Positions 8,146-16,526 of a stretch of 64,000 nt of DNA are shown piece after piece (position 1 is the stretch's first letter; each line of letters begins with the position of its first letter). A model generated the notes under the pieces. It worked only from the letters and a program-made list of their open reading frames with translations, was not told the DNA's origin and ran no database searches. Position numbers and translations under genes: made by a program. Source of the stretch: Halorubrum halophilum (GTDB taxonomy: Archaea; Halobacteriota; Halobacteria; Halobacteriales; Haloferacaceae); assembly GCF_000739595.1 (NCBI RefSeq), contig NZ_BBJP01000059.1, positions 22,115 to 86,114 on the forward strand, given 5' to 3'.

Positions 8146-9780
8146 TTACGCGAACCGCCGCTCGAACTCCCGGATCCCCTCGTCGGTGCCGACGACGACG
8201 AGTTCGTCACGCGACTGGATCTGCGTGTCGGGGCCGATATCGGTCACGGTCTCGTCGTCGCGTTCGATGGCGATGACGGTGCAGCCGGTGGCCTCGCGGA
8301 CGTTCGCCCGACCGATCGTCTTCCCGGCCAGCCGGGGAACTCGGCTCCTGACGACCTCGATCTGCTGGTTGAGCGAGAGCACGTCCCGGTCCTCGATGAC
8401 GGTGGAGGCGGACAGCCGCCCGGTGACGGTCGCGAGCGAGAGCACGTAATCGGCGCCCGCCCGGTGCATCTTCCGGACGCTCGCGGCCTCCTCGACGCGG
8501 GCGAGCACCTGCGTGTTCGGCGCCAGATCCCGGACTACGAGCGTCGTGAACTCCGTCGTCGTGTCGTCCGGCAGCGCGAGCACGACCGTCTGCGCCCCCT
8601 CGACGCCGGCGGCGCGCAGGGTCTCCGGGTCGGTCGCGTCGCCGACCACGTCGACGCCCTCCCCGTCCTTCCAGTCGACGACCGTGACGGGTAGGTCGGC
8701 GTCCGCGAGCGCCTCGGCAACGGTCTGTCCGACCTGTCCGTATCCGATCACGACGGTCTCGCCCGCGCCGAACCGGCGCGTGGCGGAGTTCGTCAGATCG
8801 ACGAACCGCTCCAGTTGGTCCGTCCGCCCGGAGACCAGCAGGACCGTCCCGGCCGACAGGGTCGCGTCCGGCGGCGGCGCCGCCTCGAACTCGCCGTTGA
8901 ACCACGCGCCGATCACGTTGACGCCGACGCGCTCGCCGATATCGCTGTCGGCGAGGGTCGAACCGGCGAGCGAGCTTCCGTGCGGGACGGACACCTCCGC
9001 GAGTTGGAGGGAGTCGCCGATGGCGACCGCCTCGCCGAGGTCCGTCTGCAGCGCGGTCGTGACCTTCGCGGCGAGGCTCTCGCCGAGCAGCGACCGCGGC
9101 GAGAGCACCTCGTCCGCGCCGGCGAGTCGGTGGTACCGCTCACGGTCGGTGTCCTCCACGACGCTGATGACACGCACGTCCGGCGACAGCTCCTTCGCGG
9201 CGAGCACGATGCTCGCGTCCACCTGGTCGGAAACGTCGGTCACCAGCGCCCGCGCGTCGGCGAGGTTCGCGGCCGCCAGCCCCGCCGTCGACTCCGGGTC
9301 CGCCCGGATCACCGTCCGTCCCGCTTCGCGGAGCCGTACCGCCCGGTCGGGGTCGGGCTCGACGATCACGTAGGGAATCGCCCTCGAGTCGAACTCCTCG
9401 ATGAGCGTCGCCGACCGCGAGGTGTCCGAACAGACGACGACGTGGCCCGACAGGTCATCCTCCAGCGACGTGGGGGCGGTCGTCGCGAACGCCTCCTCGA
9501 GAAGGGGCGTCACCACGACCGGAAGCGCGCCGATCAGGAGCACCATCCCGATCAGGTCCATCACGGCGATGAAAGCGTTCAGCTGCTGGCTCTCCCACGG
9601 TGAGTCCCCGCCGAACCCGGTGGTCGTGAACATCTCGACCGAGAAGCGCAGCGCCTCGATCATGGTGCGCGGGTCGCCCTCGTACACCCGCATCCCGTAG
9701 CGGTAGACGACCGCGGTGAAGATCAGCACGAAGAGGACGAAGGCGGAGTACCCGGCGACCCGCCGCTTCCACGAGTCCAT
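8146..9780 (-). CDS. Two-helix potassium channel with tandem RCK (TrkA-N/TrkA-C) domains
   Basis: 544 residues from ATG at 9780. Two membrane helices (about 9-28 and 68-90) flank a pore loop with selectivity filter TTGFG at 53-57, as in Kch/MthK-type K+ channels. The cytoplasmic part contains two RCK units: GHVVVCSDTSRSATLIEEF (~115) with a following TrkA-C domain, and ETVVIGYGQVGQTVAEAL (~330, classic GxGxxG NAD-binding motif) with a C-terminal TrkA-C. The first RCK lacks the GxGxxG glycines, suggesting only the second binds nucleotide. It would pass K+, the main osmolyte of haloarchaea. It is divergent from the HTH gene at 9880, with an inverted repeat between them. Confidence 0.92.
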   Translation of the reverse strand: MDSWKRRVAGYSAFVLFVLIFTAVVYRYGMRVYEGDPRTMIEALRFSVEMFTTTGFGGDSPWESQQLNAFIAVMDLIGMVLLIGALPVVVTPLLEEAFATTAPTSLEDDLSGHVVVCSDTSRSATLIEEFDSRAIPYVIVEPDPDRAVRLREAGRTVIRADPESTAGLAAANLADARALVTDVSDQVDASIVLAAKELSPDVRVISVVEDTDRERYHRLAGADEVLSPRSLLGESLAAKVTTALQTDLGEAVAIGDSLQLAEVSVPHGSSLAGSTLADSDIGERVGVNVIGAWFNGEFEAAPPPDATLSAGTVLLVSGRTDQLERFVDLTNSATRRFGAGETVVIGYGQVGQTVAEALADADLPVTVVDWKDGEGVDVVGDATDPETLRAAGVEGAQTVVLALPDDTTTEFTTLVVRDLAPNTQVLARVEEAASVRKMHRAGADYVLSLATVTGRLSASTVIEDRDVLSLNQQIEVVRSRVPRLAGKTIGRANVREATGCTVIAIERDDETVTDIGPDTQIQSRDELVVVGTDEGIREFERRFA

Positions 9781-9787
9781 TTTCTCC

Positions 9788-9800
9788 GGATACGATATCC
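9788..9800. promoter_or_regulatory. Inverted repeat between channel and HTH genes, candidate operator
   Basis: GGATA-CGA-TATCC is a perfect inverted repeat with 5-base arms. It sits just upstream of the channel start (9780) and between that start and a TATA-like TGTATGC at about 9802-9808 on the minus strand, which is where a repressor could block transcription. The divergent gene at 9880 encodes a winged-helix regulator that could bind here. The arms are short, so a chance occurrence is possible. Confidence 0.35.
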
Positions 9801-9879
9801 GCATACAAAAACGGGACGCGTTCCGCGACGTCCGACCCGAAGTTCGATGGTTTAAGTCCCGGGGGGCGAACGGACACGT

Positions 9880-10275
9880 ATGGTGCGGGACCCGCCGGGC
9901 GAGGAGGATCCGCCGTCGGTCGACGACGTGCTGGACGCGCTCGCAGACGACGACGCGCGGCGGATCGTGTCCGCGCTCTCCGAGCCGAAGACGGCGAGCG
10001 ACATCTCGGAGGAGTGCGACATCCCCCTGTCGACGACCTACCGGAAGCTGGAGCTGCTCACCGAGGCGTCCCTGCTGTCGGAGTCGACGGACATCCGCCG
10101 CGACGGGCAACACACGACCCGCTACTCGGTCTCGTTCGAGACGGTAACCGTCTCGCTCGACGAGGCGGACAGCGAGGAGAACGACCGCGAGTTCGATATC
10201 GAGTTCACGCGCCCGGAGCGCACCCGGGACGAACGGCTGGCCGACCTGTGGTCGGAGCTTCGAGAGGAAACATGA
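9880..10275 (+). CDS. Winged-helix (ArsR-like) transcriptional regulator
   Basis: 131 residues. Residues ~14-85 form a winged HTH: DVLDALADDDARRIVSAL, then ASDISEECDIPLSTTYRKLELL (recognition helix) and a wing around RRDGQHTTRYSVSF. The C-terminal 45 residues are highly acidic (EADSEENDREFDIEF). This pattern is common among small haloarchaeal regulators paired with a short membrane protein. A TATA-like TTTAAGTC at about 9851-9858 gives a leaderless start at ATG 9880. The stop overlaps the start of the next gene (ATGA), so the two are co-translated. The target is unknown; the divergent K+ channel is a candidate. Confidence 0.88.
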   Translation: MVRDPPGEEDPPSVDDVLDALADDDARRIVSALSEPKTASDISEECDIPLSTTYRKLELLTEASLLSESTDIRRDGQHTTRYSVSFETVTVSLDEADSEENDREFDIEFTRPERTRDERLADLWSELREET

Positions 10276-10550
10276 ATACGTACATCAACCTGTTCGTCAT
10301 CGTCGCAAAGACCGCCATCCTGGTGCTCGGTGGCAGCATCACCTACTACGCGCTCAGGGCCTACGGTCGGACCGGAAATCCCTCGCTGCGCGCGCTCGGT
10401 ATCGGCTTCGGCATCGTCACCGTCGGGGCGCTGATCGGCGGCGTCTCTCACCAGATCATCGGATCGAGTCTCGCCGTCGGGATCGCGATCAACAGCCTGC
10501 TGACGGCGGTCGGCTTCGGCGTCATCGTCTACTCGCTGACGGTGGAGTGA
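10272..10550 (+). CDS. Small three-helix membrane protein (DUF7521-like)
   Basis: 92 residues with three predicted membrane helices (about 5-27, 36-60, 65-88) and short loops (YALRAYGRTGNPSLRALG). Its ATG lies inside the stop of the upstream HTH gene, a 4-base overlap. HTH regulator plus small membrane protein is a recurrent haloarchaeal pair; the membrane partner matches what I recall as DUF7521. No enzymatic motif is seen. It might sense a membrane or ionic signal and work with the regulator, but that is inference from the coupling only. Confidence 0.8.
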   Translation: MNTYINLFVIVAKTAILVLGGSITYYALRAYGRTGNPSLRALGIGFGIVTVGALIGGVSHQIIGSSLAVGIAINSLLTAVGFGVIVYSLTVE

Positions 10551-10683
10551 GGCGAGGGGGACGGCCGCGAACTCCCTCCACCCACGTCTCCCGTCGCTCC
10601 CTCGCCGTTCCAGTCGCGCTGTCGACGTTCGACGAACCCCTATTTCGGTAGCCTTTTGCGGCTTTCCGTCCTCGGATCGAGTA

Positions 10684-11385
10684 ATGAGCGACGCACGCGA
10701 GGAGCTCTCCCGCCGGATCGCCGGCGAGATAACGCTCAGCGACGACCCCGGAGCGACCCTCCGGAAGTGGCGGACCGACTTCGACGTCTCCCAGACGGAG
10801 CTGGCCGACCAGCTCGACGTCTCCTCGTCGGTCGTCTCGGACTACGAGAGCGGGCGCCGCGAGAGCCCGGGGATCGGCGTCGTCCGGCGGACCGTCGACG
10901 GGCTCTTGGACATCGACGAGCGGCGCGGCGGCGGGCGGCTCCGCCAGTACGCGCGGGTGCTCTCCGCCGGGTTCGAGAGCGACATCGTCCACGACCTCCG
11001 GGAGTACTCGACGGCGGTCCCCTTGGAGGAGTTCTACGAGGCGATGGACGCGACGGAGATCGTCCGCGGCGAGCAGGACCACGTCAACGGCCACACCGTC
11101 ATCAACTCGATCGAGGCGATCACCCGCCTGTCGAGCGAGGAGTTCTACCGGCTGTACGGTCAGTCGACGAACCGCGCGCTCGTGTTCACGCGCGTCACGC
11201 GCGGCGAGTCGCCGCTGGTCGCGCTGCGGGTCGTGAGCCCGACGCCGAACGCGGTCGTGCTCCACGGGATCGAGGACGGCGACCTGTGGGACCACGCCGC
11301 CGACCTCGCCCGCGTCGACGGGTTCTCGCTGGCGATCTCGAACCGGGACCTCGACGACTGTCTGGCCGACCTGCAGGCGCTGTGA
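10684..11385 (+). CDS. XRE-type helix-turn-helix transcriptional regulator
   Basis: 233 residues. Residues ~20-75 form an HTH_3/XRE domain (LRKWRTDFDVSQTELADQLDVSSSVVSDYESGRRESPG), close to the archaeal Tfx/MBF1-like arrangement. Residues ~100-233 form a conserved ligand- or dimer-type domain seen in euryarchaeal XRE regulators (GHTVINSIEAITRL...FYRLYGQSTNRALVFTRVTRGESPLVALRVVSPTPNAVVLHG). The target and effector are unknown. A CTTTTGC box near 10653 is suitably placed. The gene stands alone, 78 bp before the DUF1684 gene on the same strand. Confidence 0.88.
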   Translation: MSDAREELSRRIAGEITLSDDPGATLRKWRTDFDVSQTELADQLDVSSSVVSDYESGRRESPGIGVVRRTVDGLLDIDERRGGGRLRQYARVLSAGFESDIVHDLREYSTAVPLEEFYEAMDATEIVRGEQDHVNGHTVINSIEAITRLSSEEFYRLYGQSTNRALVFTRVTRGESPLVALRVVSPTPNAVVLHGIEDGDLWDHAADLARVDGFSLAISNRDLDDCLADLQAL

Positions 11386-11463
11386 GGTGTCCGCGCGGCT
11401 GAGTCGGTCAAGAACGGGCGCCAGACCGCGACCCTGAAACCCCCGGCGGCCCTCCCCCCGGAC

Positions 11464-12009
11464 ATGAGCGACGACTACGCCGAGCGGCTCCGCGCGAACC
11501 GCCGCGAGAAGGACGAGTTCTTCGCCGACCACCCGCAGTCGCCGATCCCGCCCGAGCACCGCGACGAGTTCGACGGGCTCGACTACTTCGAGCCGGACCC
11601 CGACTACCGAGTCGAGGCGACCGTCACCGTCCACGACGACCCCGAGCCGGTCGAGATGGAGACCACCGCGAGCAATCCGGTGCGCTACCTCCGGATCGTC
11701 ACCTTCGCGTTCGAGATCCGCGGCGAGGAACACACCCTCGCGGGCTACCAGCAAGAGGGCGACGAGGGGGCGATATTCGTTCCCTTCCGCGACAAGACGA
11801 CGGGCCAGCAGACGTATCACAACGGGCGGTACATGGAATTGGAACCGGAGGGAGAACTCGCCGACGGCGACGCGGTGACGATCGATTTCAACCTCGCGTA
11901 CAGCCCCTTCTGCGCGTACAGCGAGACGTTCTCCTGTCCGCTCCCGCCCGAGGAGAACTGGCTGGAGATCGTCGTCCCCGCGGGTGAGAAGACGCCGGAC
12001 ATCGAGTAG
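11464..12009 (+). CDS. DUF1684 domain-containing protein
   Basis: 181 residues. DUF1684 features are clear: an N-terminal helix with RRE/K-DEFF (residues ~10-20), LDYFEPDPDYRVEATV, a beta-strand core, then VPFRDKTTGQQTYHNGRYME (FRD-T-G-x-x-TY-x-x-R-Y signature) and the C-terminal FNLAYSPFCAYSETFSCPLPPEENWLEIVVPAGE with the paired Cys and PPxENxLxxxIxAGE ending. The family is widespread in bacteria and haloarchaea; its biochemical role is not established. No signal peptide is seen, so it is cytoplasmic. Repeat element A begins about 100 bp downstream. Confidence 0.92.
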   Translation: MSDDYAERLRANRREKDEFFADHPQSPIPPEHRDEFDGLDYFEPDPDYRVEATVTVHDDPEPVEMETTASNPVRYLRIVTFAFEIRGEEHTLAGYQQEGDEGAIFVPFRDKTTGQQTYHNGRYMELEPEGELADGDAVTIDFNLAYSPFCAYSETFSCPLPPEENWLEIVVPAGEKTPDIE

Positions 12010-12114
12010 TTGGGAGACCTCAAGTAGACGAGGGTGTCATCGAACTATTCGCAGGGGTTTGATTTCACCTGTTATTAGATGAATCGGCCGTCAGAATTGA
12101 CCTGCTTCTTGATC

Positions 12115-12564
12115 GATTACGGGAGTGAGTATTGCAGATCGGTGGTGGCAATAGCGTATTTAAAAAGGGGTGAGCGAGAGAGCAGTCGCTTATAAATGAA
12201 CGAAGCGGTGCGGTGGCGCGCCCCGGCGAGCGGCCCACCGGGCCGCGAGCCGACGGTGCGAGGGAGTCGCTGGCGCCGCCGGCGCCAGCGACGAGGCTGG
12301 GGAGGTGTGAGGTGCTGTGCGAAGCGGTGCGGGGCGGGACTCAAAGGGGCAGCCGCGAGGACGAAGCTCGGCGACGGAAGCACCGCAGCGAAGGAGCGTC
12401 AGCGACTGAGCGAGGAGCGCACCGAGCCGCGCGAGTCGTCGCGGCTGGGGCTTTGGAGATCTTCATCGAGGTGTCGCTAGTCGCTTATAAACAGCCGACA
12501 GCAACACCACTCGATCGCTTATAAACAACCGATCAACCGAATTGATACACGTACTCCCGCAGTC
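12115..12564 (+). repeat. Dispersed structured repeat, copy A (full length)
   Basis: A ~450 bp intergenic element, one of five in the window. It is bounded by imperfect inverted repeats: GATTACGGGAGT (12115-12126) and ACTCCCGCAGTC (12553-12564), 10 of 12 matching. Order of modules: GTATTTAAA (12157-12165), CTTATAAA (12189-12196), GCGGTGGCG, stem-loop 12230-12246, stem-loop 12266-12292 (12-bp arms, 3-base loop), the invariant GAGGCTGGGGAGGTGTGAGG (12293-12312), GGGACTCAAAGGGGCAGCC, a long-range stem 12350-12358 with 12439-12447, GGCTGGGGCTTTGGAG, then CTTATAAAC twice (12484, 12518). There are no coding signals. It fills most of the 704 bp gap 12010-12713; I see nothing else in its flanks beyond AT-richer sequence. 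Confidence 0.8.
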
Positions 12565-12713
12565 TATGGCCACTACGTCTGTACTGAGCGATTCACGGAT
12601 CGGTCACTGAGGTGTGTAAACCGTTCTATGACACCTCTCAAGTAGACGGGAACCGCTCCGCGCGCCCCGCTCCCCGCGGAAAGCCTCAAATCCTCCCCCG
12701 CCGAAGCCTTCTC

Positions 12714-13226
12714 ATGCGCACCCGGCTCGCGGTCGCCGGCCTCGCCGTCGTCGGCGTCCTCCTGATGGCGAACCCGCTGTACCTCCCGGTTCCGATCGGG
12801 GAGCCCGACCCGGCGTACACCCACAGCGTCCAGCCGGCCGAGAGCGGGTCGCCGGTGGCGGGCGTCGACGCGCCCGAGCAGGGGAACGGGACCGCAGACG
12901 GCGTCGTCGACTACGCCGACCTCGACCCCGAGGCCCGCGCGGCGTTCGACCGAGCGCTCGACTCGGAGGCCGGCTTCGGCGTCGAGGATCCGGACGAGCG
13001 CGTCGACTCGCTGTCGTACCCGACGGAGCCGACGCCGGGCGACGGGCTCCTCCTTGTCGCGTACGAAGGGGAACGGTACGAGTTCTGGACCCGAACCGTC
13101 GAGCGCGAGCCGGGCGCGGTCGTCGCCCAGCGGATCGCGGTCCAGCCGGTCGCGTTCCTCGCCGGCTTCTTCGCCGTGCTCGCCGCCGCCGCGCTCGGGT
13201 TCCGGGGGCGGATCGACCGGACGTGA
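12714..13226 (+). CDS. Small membrane-anchored hypothetical protein
   Basis: 170 residues. An N-terminal hydrophobic helix (about 3-24, LAVAGLAVVGVLLMANPLYL) is followed by an acidic extracytoplasmic domain (25-140) and a second helix at ~145-163 ending in GFRGRIDRT. The arrangement suggests two membrane anchors with the domain outside. The domain (VDYADLDPEARAAFDRAL...EERY-FWTRTVEREPG) recurs in haloarchaeal hypothetical proteins, but I cannot name its function. The ATG at 12714 was chosen because the signal/anchor begins there; upstream codons are not protein-like. It is convergent with the M14 gene, 25 bp away. Confidence 0.75.
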   Translation: MRTRLAVAGLAVVGVLLMANPLYLPVPIGEPDPAYTHSVQPAESGSPVAGVDAPEQGNGTADGVVDYADLDPEARAAFDRALDSEAGFGVEDPDERVDSLSYPTEPTPGDGLLLVAYEGERYEFWTRTVEREPGAVVAQRIAVQPVAFLAGFFAVLAAAALGFRGRIDRT

Positions 13227-13251
13227 TCGCGAACCGACCGGTCGACTGCCC

Positions 13252-14289
13252 TCACTCCGCCGCGTTCGGCTGTCCCACGGGCTTCGGCGCGTCGCCGGCC
13301 TCGATGGCGCGGCGGGTCGCCTCGTCGATCTCGACGACGTGGCACAGCGGGTTCCCGGGGTAGACGACCGGGTTCTCCAGGAGGCCGATCAGTAGGCCGG
13401 TGAAGGGCGCTTCGACCGCGACCTCGTCCTTCTTAAACGGGTTGGTGATCGTCGCGATCCGCTCGCCCTCGCGGACGAGCGAGCCGCTCTCGAAGTGGGT
13501 GTCGACGATCCCGCCGGAGTCGGCGCGGAGCCACGTCTTCTCCCCTGCGCCGGCGACGATCGTCCGCCAGCCGGGCCAACGCACCGTGTCGGTGTCGAGC
13601 AGGCCGTACTCGGCGAACACGGACCGAACGCCGCCGAGCGCGTCGTCGATGAGCGGCCGCTGGAAGCGGTGGGCCTCGCCCATCTCGATCGTGATCGTGG
13701 GGATGCCGTCGGCGGTCGCCTCGCCGCGGAGGGTGCCGCTCGGCCCGTCGCTGTCGATGATCACCTTCGAGCCGAACGCCATCGCAAGTCGGTGGACCCC
13801 GTCCTCGGTCATGTCGCCGCGGACGTGGAGCATGTTCGTTCGGCCGCGCGTGGAGGTGTGGAAGTCGAGCCCGAAGTCACACGGCGCGATGAAGTTCGAG
13901 TAGATCTGGTTCGCCATCCGCTTCGAGCTTGTCGAGCCGGCCTTCCCGGGGAACGACCGGTTCAGGTCGCGGTCGTAGACGGGGAGGTAGCGCTGCTGTG
14001 CGAGGAAGCCCGGCACGTTGAGCACGGGGAGACAGACAAGGGTGCCCGCGAGCGCCGAGAGGTCCCACTCGTGGGCGACCTCGCGGACGACCTCGATGCC
14101 GTTGAGTTCGTCGCCGTGGGCGGCCGCCGTGAGGAACGCGGTGGGCCCGTCGCGCTCGCCGTTGACGATCGTCACGGGGATCCGGACCGGGTCGCCGAGG
14201 TACGTCTCGCTGATGCCGTAGCGGATGTTCTGCGTCTCGCCCGGCGGCACCGCGCCGCCGTTGTACGTGAACACCCGATCGTCGCTCAT
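13252..14289 (-). CDS. M14-family succinylglutamate desuccinylase/aspartoacylase-like protein
   Basis: 345 residues. Zinc-site residues of the AstE/AspA branch are present: H58 and E61 in AAAHGDELNG, H144 in LDFHTS, and an IEMGE near 217 with the catalytic Glu. R-rich DLNRSFPG (109-115) binds the substrate carboxylate in the family. The C-terminal third (about 255-330, DSGGIVDTHFESGSLVREGERIATI...APFTGLLIG) is the biotinyl-like beta domain of this subgroup. It should hydrolyse an N-acyl or glutamyl amide bond; the substrate is unknown. It is divergent from the RimK/RimB fusion at 14420 (130 bp), and the same three activities cluster in many bacteria, so the two genes probably act on a shared glutamylated substrate. 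Confidence 0.9.
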   Translation of the reverse strand: MSDDRVFTYNGGAVPPGETQNIRYGISETYLGDPVRIPVTIVNGERDGPTAFLTAAAHGDELNGIEVVREVAHEWDLSALAGTLVCLPVLNVPGFLAQQRYLPVYDRDLNRSFPGKAGSTSSKRMANQIYSNFIAPCDFGLDFHTSTRGRTNMLHVRGDMTEDGVHRLAMAFGSKVIIDSDGPSGTLRGEATADGIPTITIEMGEAHRFQRPLIDDALGGVRSVFAEYGLLDTDTVRWPGWRTIVAGAGEKTWLRADSGGIVDTHFESGSLVREGERIATITNPFKKDEVAVEAPFTGLLIGLLENPVVYPGNPLCHVVEIDEATRRAIEAGDAPKPVGQPNAAE

Positions 14290-14419
14290 GCCAGACCGGA
14301 GCACGGCGGGGAGTATATATATGGCGACCCGCGGATCGCCCGCGTTCGACCCTCCGACCCGCCGGCCGCCGCAGCCACCGATCGGTCGAACTTTTACGCA
14401 CGGCTGCGCAGGTGTTCCC

Positions 14420-15775
14420 ATGAGTTCGGACCCGGTACGGGTGGGAGTGCTGTCGCTGCACAACAGCAAGGAAACGAAGGCGATCTGCAACGCTGTCGAG
14501 GACCTCGGGCACGAGCCCGTCTGGCTCCGCGAGGAGAACGCGGCCATCAGCGTCGAGGACGGCGAGGTGTCCGTCGAGCCCGCGGTCGACGTGATCGCGA
14601 ACCGACTGTTGCTCTCGAACACCGATCAGCCCGCCGAGCTGCTCGGGCTGGCGACGACGTTCGAGCGCATCCGGCCGATGTTGAACGAGCCGAATGCCGT
14701 GCTCGCGTCGATCCACAAGTTCGCCACGGCCGCGACACTCGCCGACTGGAACATCCGCGTGCCCGACGCGCTGCTCGCGCTGTCGAACGACCGGCTCAAC
14801 GAGGGGCGCGAGCGCTTCGGCGAGGTCGGCGTTTATAAGACCGCGATCGGCACCCACGGCGGCGGGACGTGGAAGGTCGATCTCACGGAGCGGGTGAACC
14901 CGAAGGTGGGCAACCGGCAGGCGTTCCTCCAGAAGCTCATCGACCGCGACGACGAGGAGCACCGCGACCTGCGCGTCTACATCGTCGGGGACGAGATCGT
15001 GGGCTCGATGTACCGCTACGCGCCGGAGGGCGACTGGCGGACCAACGTCGCGCTCGGCGGCGCGGTCGAGGACGCTACCAACGACATGCCCGACGAAGCC
15101 GCCGAGACGGCGCTGTACGCGGCCGAGGTGATGGATCTGGACTACGCCGGCGTCGACCTCGTCGAGGGGTACGACGGCTGGTACGTCCTCGAAGTGAACC
15201 CGACGGCCGGATTTAAGGGACTGTTCGAGGCCACCGGCACGAGCCCCGCGCCGCACATCGCGAAGCTCGCGATCGAGACGGTCGGCGGCGAAGTCGACGA
15301 CGACGACGTGGAGCACATCTCCGCGACGCTCGACGACTCGCGGCCCTCGTGTGCCCCCGCGCCGAAGCCGAGCCCGACCGAACAGCCCATGATCGGCTAC
15401 ATCGAAGAGGTCGTCGTCACCGGGACCTCCGGTTCCACGCAGGCGCTCGCGAAGTCGGACACGGGCGCGACCCGGACCAGCATCGACACCCAGCTCGCCG
15501 CCGAGATCGGCGCCGGCCCGATCAAGAGCATGACGCGCGTGAAGTCGGGGAGCGTGAAGGGCGGGAAGGCCCGGCCCGTCGTCGACCTCGTCATCGGTAT
15601 CGGCGGCAACCAGCACACCGTCACCGCCAGCGTCGAGGACCGCGGCCACATGGAGTACCCGCTCCTCTTGGGCCGCGACATTCTCACCGACTATCGGGTC
15701 GACGTCCGGAAGCGCGCCGACGTGGAGGAGACCGAGCGCGACGAGGCCGGCGAAATCCTCGAAGAGGAAGAGTAG
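14420..15775 (+). CDS. RimK-like ATP-grasp ligase fused to RimB-type aspartic protease domain
   Basis: 451 residues. Residues ~1-300 are a RimK/LysX ATP-grasp ligase: HKFATAATLADWNIRVPDALL, VYKTAIGTHGGGTWKVD (ATP-binding loop), and YVLEVNPTAGFKGL with metal-binding E and N. Residues ~325-451 are the retropepsin-like domain of the RimB/ATP-dependent zinc protease family: GYIEEVVVTGTSGSTQALAKSDTGATRTSID (DTGA catalytic motif), then EYPLLLGRDIL. Elsewhere these are usually separate proteins; here ligase and protease are one chain. The ligase half would add glutamate-type residues to a peptide or protein. Start ATG 14420; it diverges from the M14 gene. The true substrate is unknown. Confidence 0.9.
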   Translation: MSSDPVRVGVLSLHNSKETKAICNAVEDLGHEPVWLREENAAISVEDGEVSVEPAVDVIANRLLLSNTDQPAELLGLATTFERIRPMLNEPNAVLASIHKFATAATLADWNIRVPDALLALSNDRLNEGRERFGEVGVYKTAIGTHGGGTWKVDLTERVNPKVGNRQAFLQKLIDRDDEEHRDLRVYIVGDEIVGSMYRYAPEGDWRTNVALGGAVEDATNDMPDEAAETALYAAEVMDLDYAGVDLVEGYDGWYVLEVNPTAGFKGLFEATGTSPAPHIAKLAIETVGGEVDDDDVEHISATLDDSRPSCAPAPKPSPTEQPMIGYIEEVVVTGTSGSTQALAKSDTGATRTSIDTQLAAEIGAGPIKSMTRVKSGSVKGGKARPVVDLVIGIGGNQHTVTASVEDRGHMEYPLLLGRDILTDYRVDVRKRADVEETERDEAGEILEEEE

Positions 15776-15813
15776 CGCAAAGTCGCCGCCACCCGCCGAA
15801 TTGGGGGCGCGAC

Positions 15814-16449
15814 TCAGGTGAACAGGACGATGACGAGCGCCACGAACAGCAGTTCGCCGCCGATCAGCACGGCCGCGAACAGCCAGTAGCGGTACGTCCA
15901 GAGCCACTCTCTCGACCGCGCCCACGCCGACCGCAGACGCGAGGCGTCGCTCCCCGCCTCACCGCTCCTCCTCGCGTTGCCGTCGTCCGCACCGCCGGAG
16001 GTATCGAGCAGGTACGACTCGTCAAGTCGCCATCCGTCGCCCTCGTACGTGGCCGATACGCGGGCGCCGACGATCTCGTCGACGTCGAGGGGCGAAACTC
16101 CGGCCGCCTCGAGGAACGCGAGGAACGCCTCCGACTCCGACAGCGAGCCGTGCCGCGGGGCTGGGAACCGCTCGGTATGAGTCGCGTCGCCGTGCGGGGT
16201 CCGGAACTCCACGACGACTTCGTCGTCCGCCGACCGCACCCCGGTCACGACCAGCTCGCGCTCCACGTCGTTGAGGTACCCCTCTCGGAGGCGACGCTGC
16301 ACCTCGTCGTCGACCTCGGCCGCGCCGCCGTCGACAGCCTCACCACCGGCCGACCCGGGAGCGCCGTCGCGCTCGGCGTCGGCGATCGTCGACTCCGTCT
16401 CGGCCGGAGACGCCGCCTCTCGGCCGCCGCTGGAGGGTCGGTCGGGCAT
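15814..16449 (-). CDS. C-terminally membrane-anchored hypothetical protein
   Basis: 211 residues. Residues 1-50 are low-complexity acidic/Gly-rich. Residues ~50-140 form a predicted soluble domain (VQRRLREGYLNDVERELVVTGVRSADDEVVVEFRTPHGDATHTERFPAP... GVSPLDVDEIVGARV). A single hydrophobic helix lies at about 187-209 (YWLFAAVLIGGELLFVALVIVL), making it a tail-anchored protein with the domain in the cytoplasm. I do not recognise the family. It is divergent from the HTH-10 gene at 16527 (77 bp) and convergent with the RimK/RimB gene. Confidence 0.7.
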   Translation of the reverse strand: MPDRPSSGGREAASPAETESTIADAERDGAPGSAGGEAVDGGAAEVDDEVQRRLREGYLNDVERELVVTGVRSADDEVVVEFRTPHGDATHTERFPAPRHGSLSESEAFLAFLEAAGVSPLDVDEIVGARVSATYEGDGWRLDESYLLDTSGGADDGNARRSGEAGSDASRLRSAWARSREWLWTYRYWLFAAVLIGGELLFVALVIVLFT

Positions 16450-16526
16450 CCGGTACCTCCTTGGCGGCGCGGTGCAATAAGCGCGCTGTCGGAACCCGTT
16501 TGAACGCCGGCGACCTCGGGTCACCC

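Noticed and set aside
8146..10113. A longer N-terminus for the potassium channel starting near 10113
   Set aside because: The extra residues run through the divergent HTH gene and its promoter and do not look like protein; the membrane helix starts right after ATG 9780.
12010..12713. Short open frames inside repeat copy A as a small protein gene
   Set aside because: The frames are not conserved between copies A-E, whereas pairing of the stems is; no start context or codon bias.
14290..14622. An extension of the M14 protein past its ATG at 14289
   Set aside because: It would cross the divergent RimK gene and adds non-conserved, low-complexity residues.
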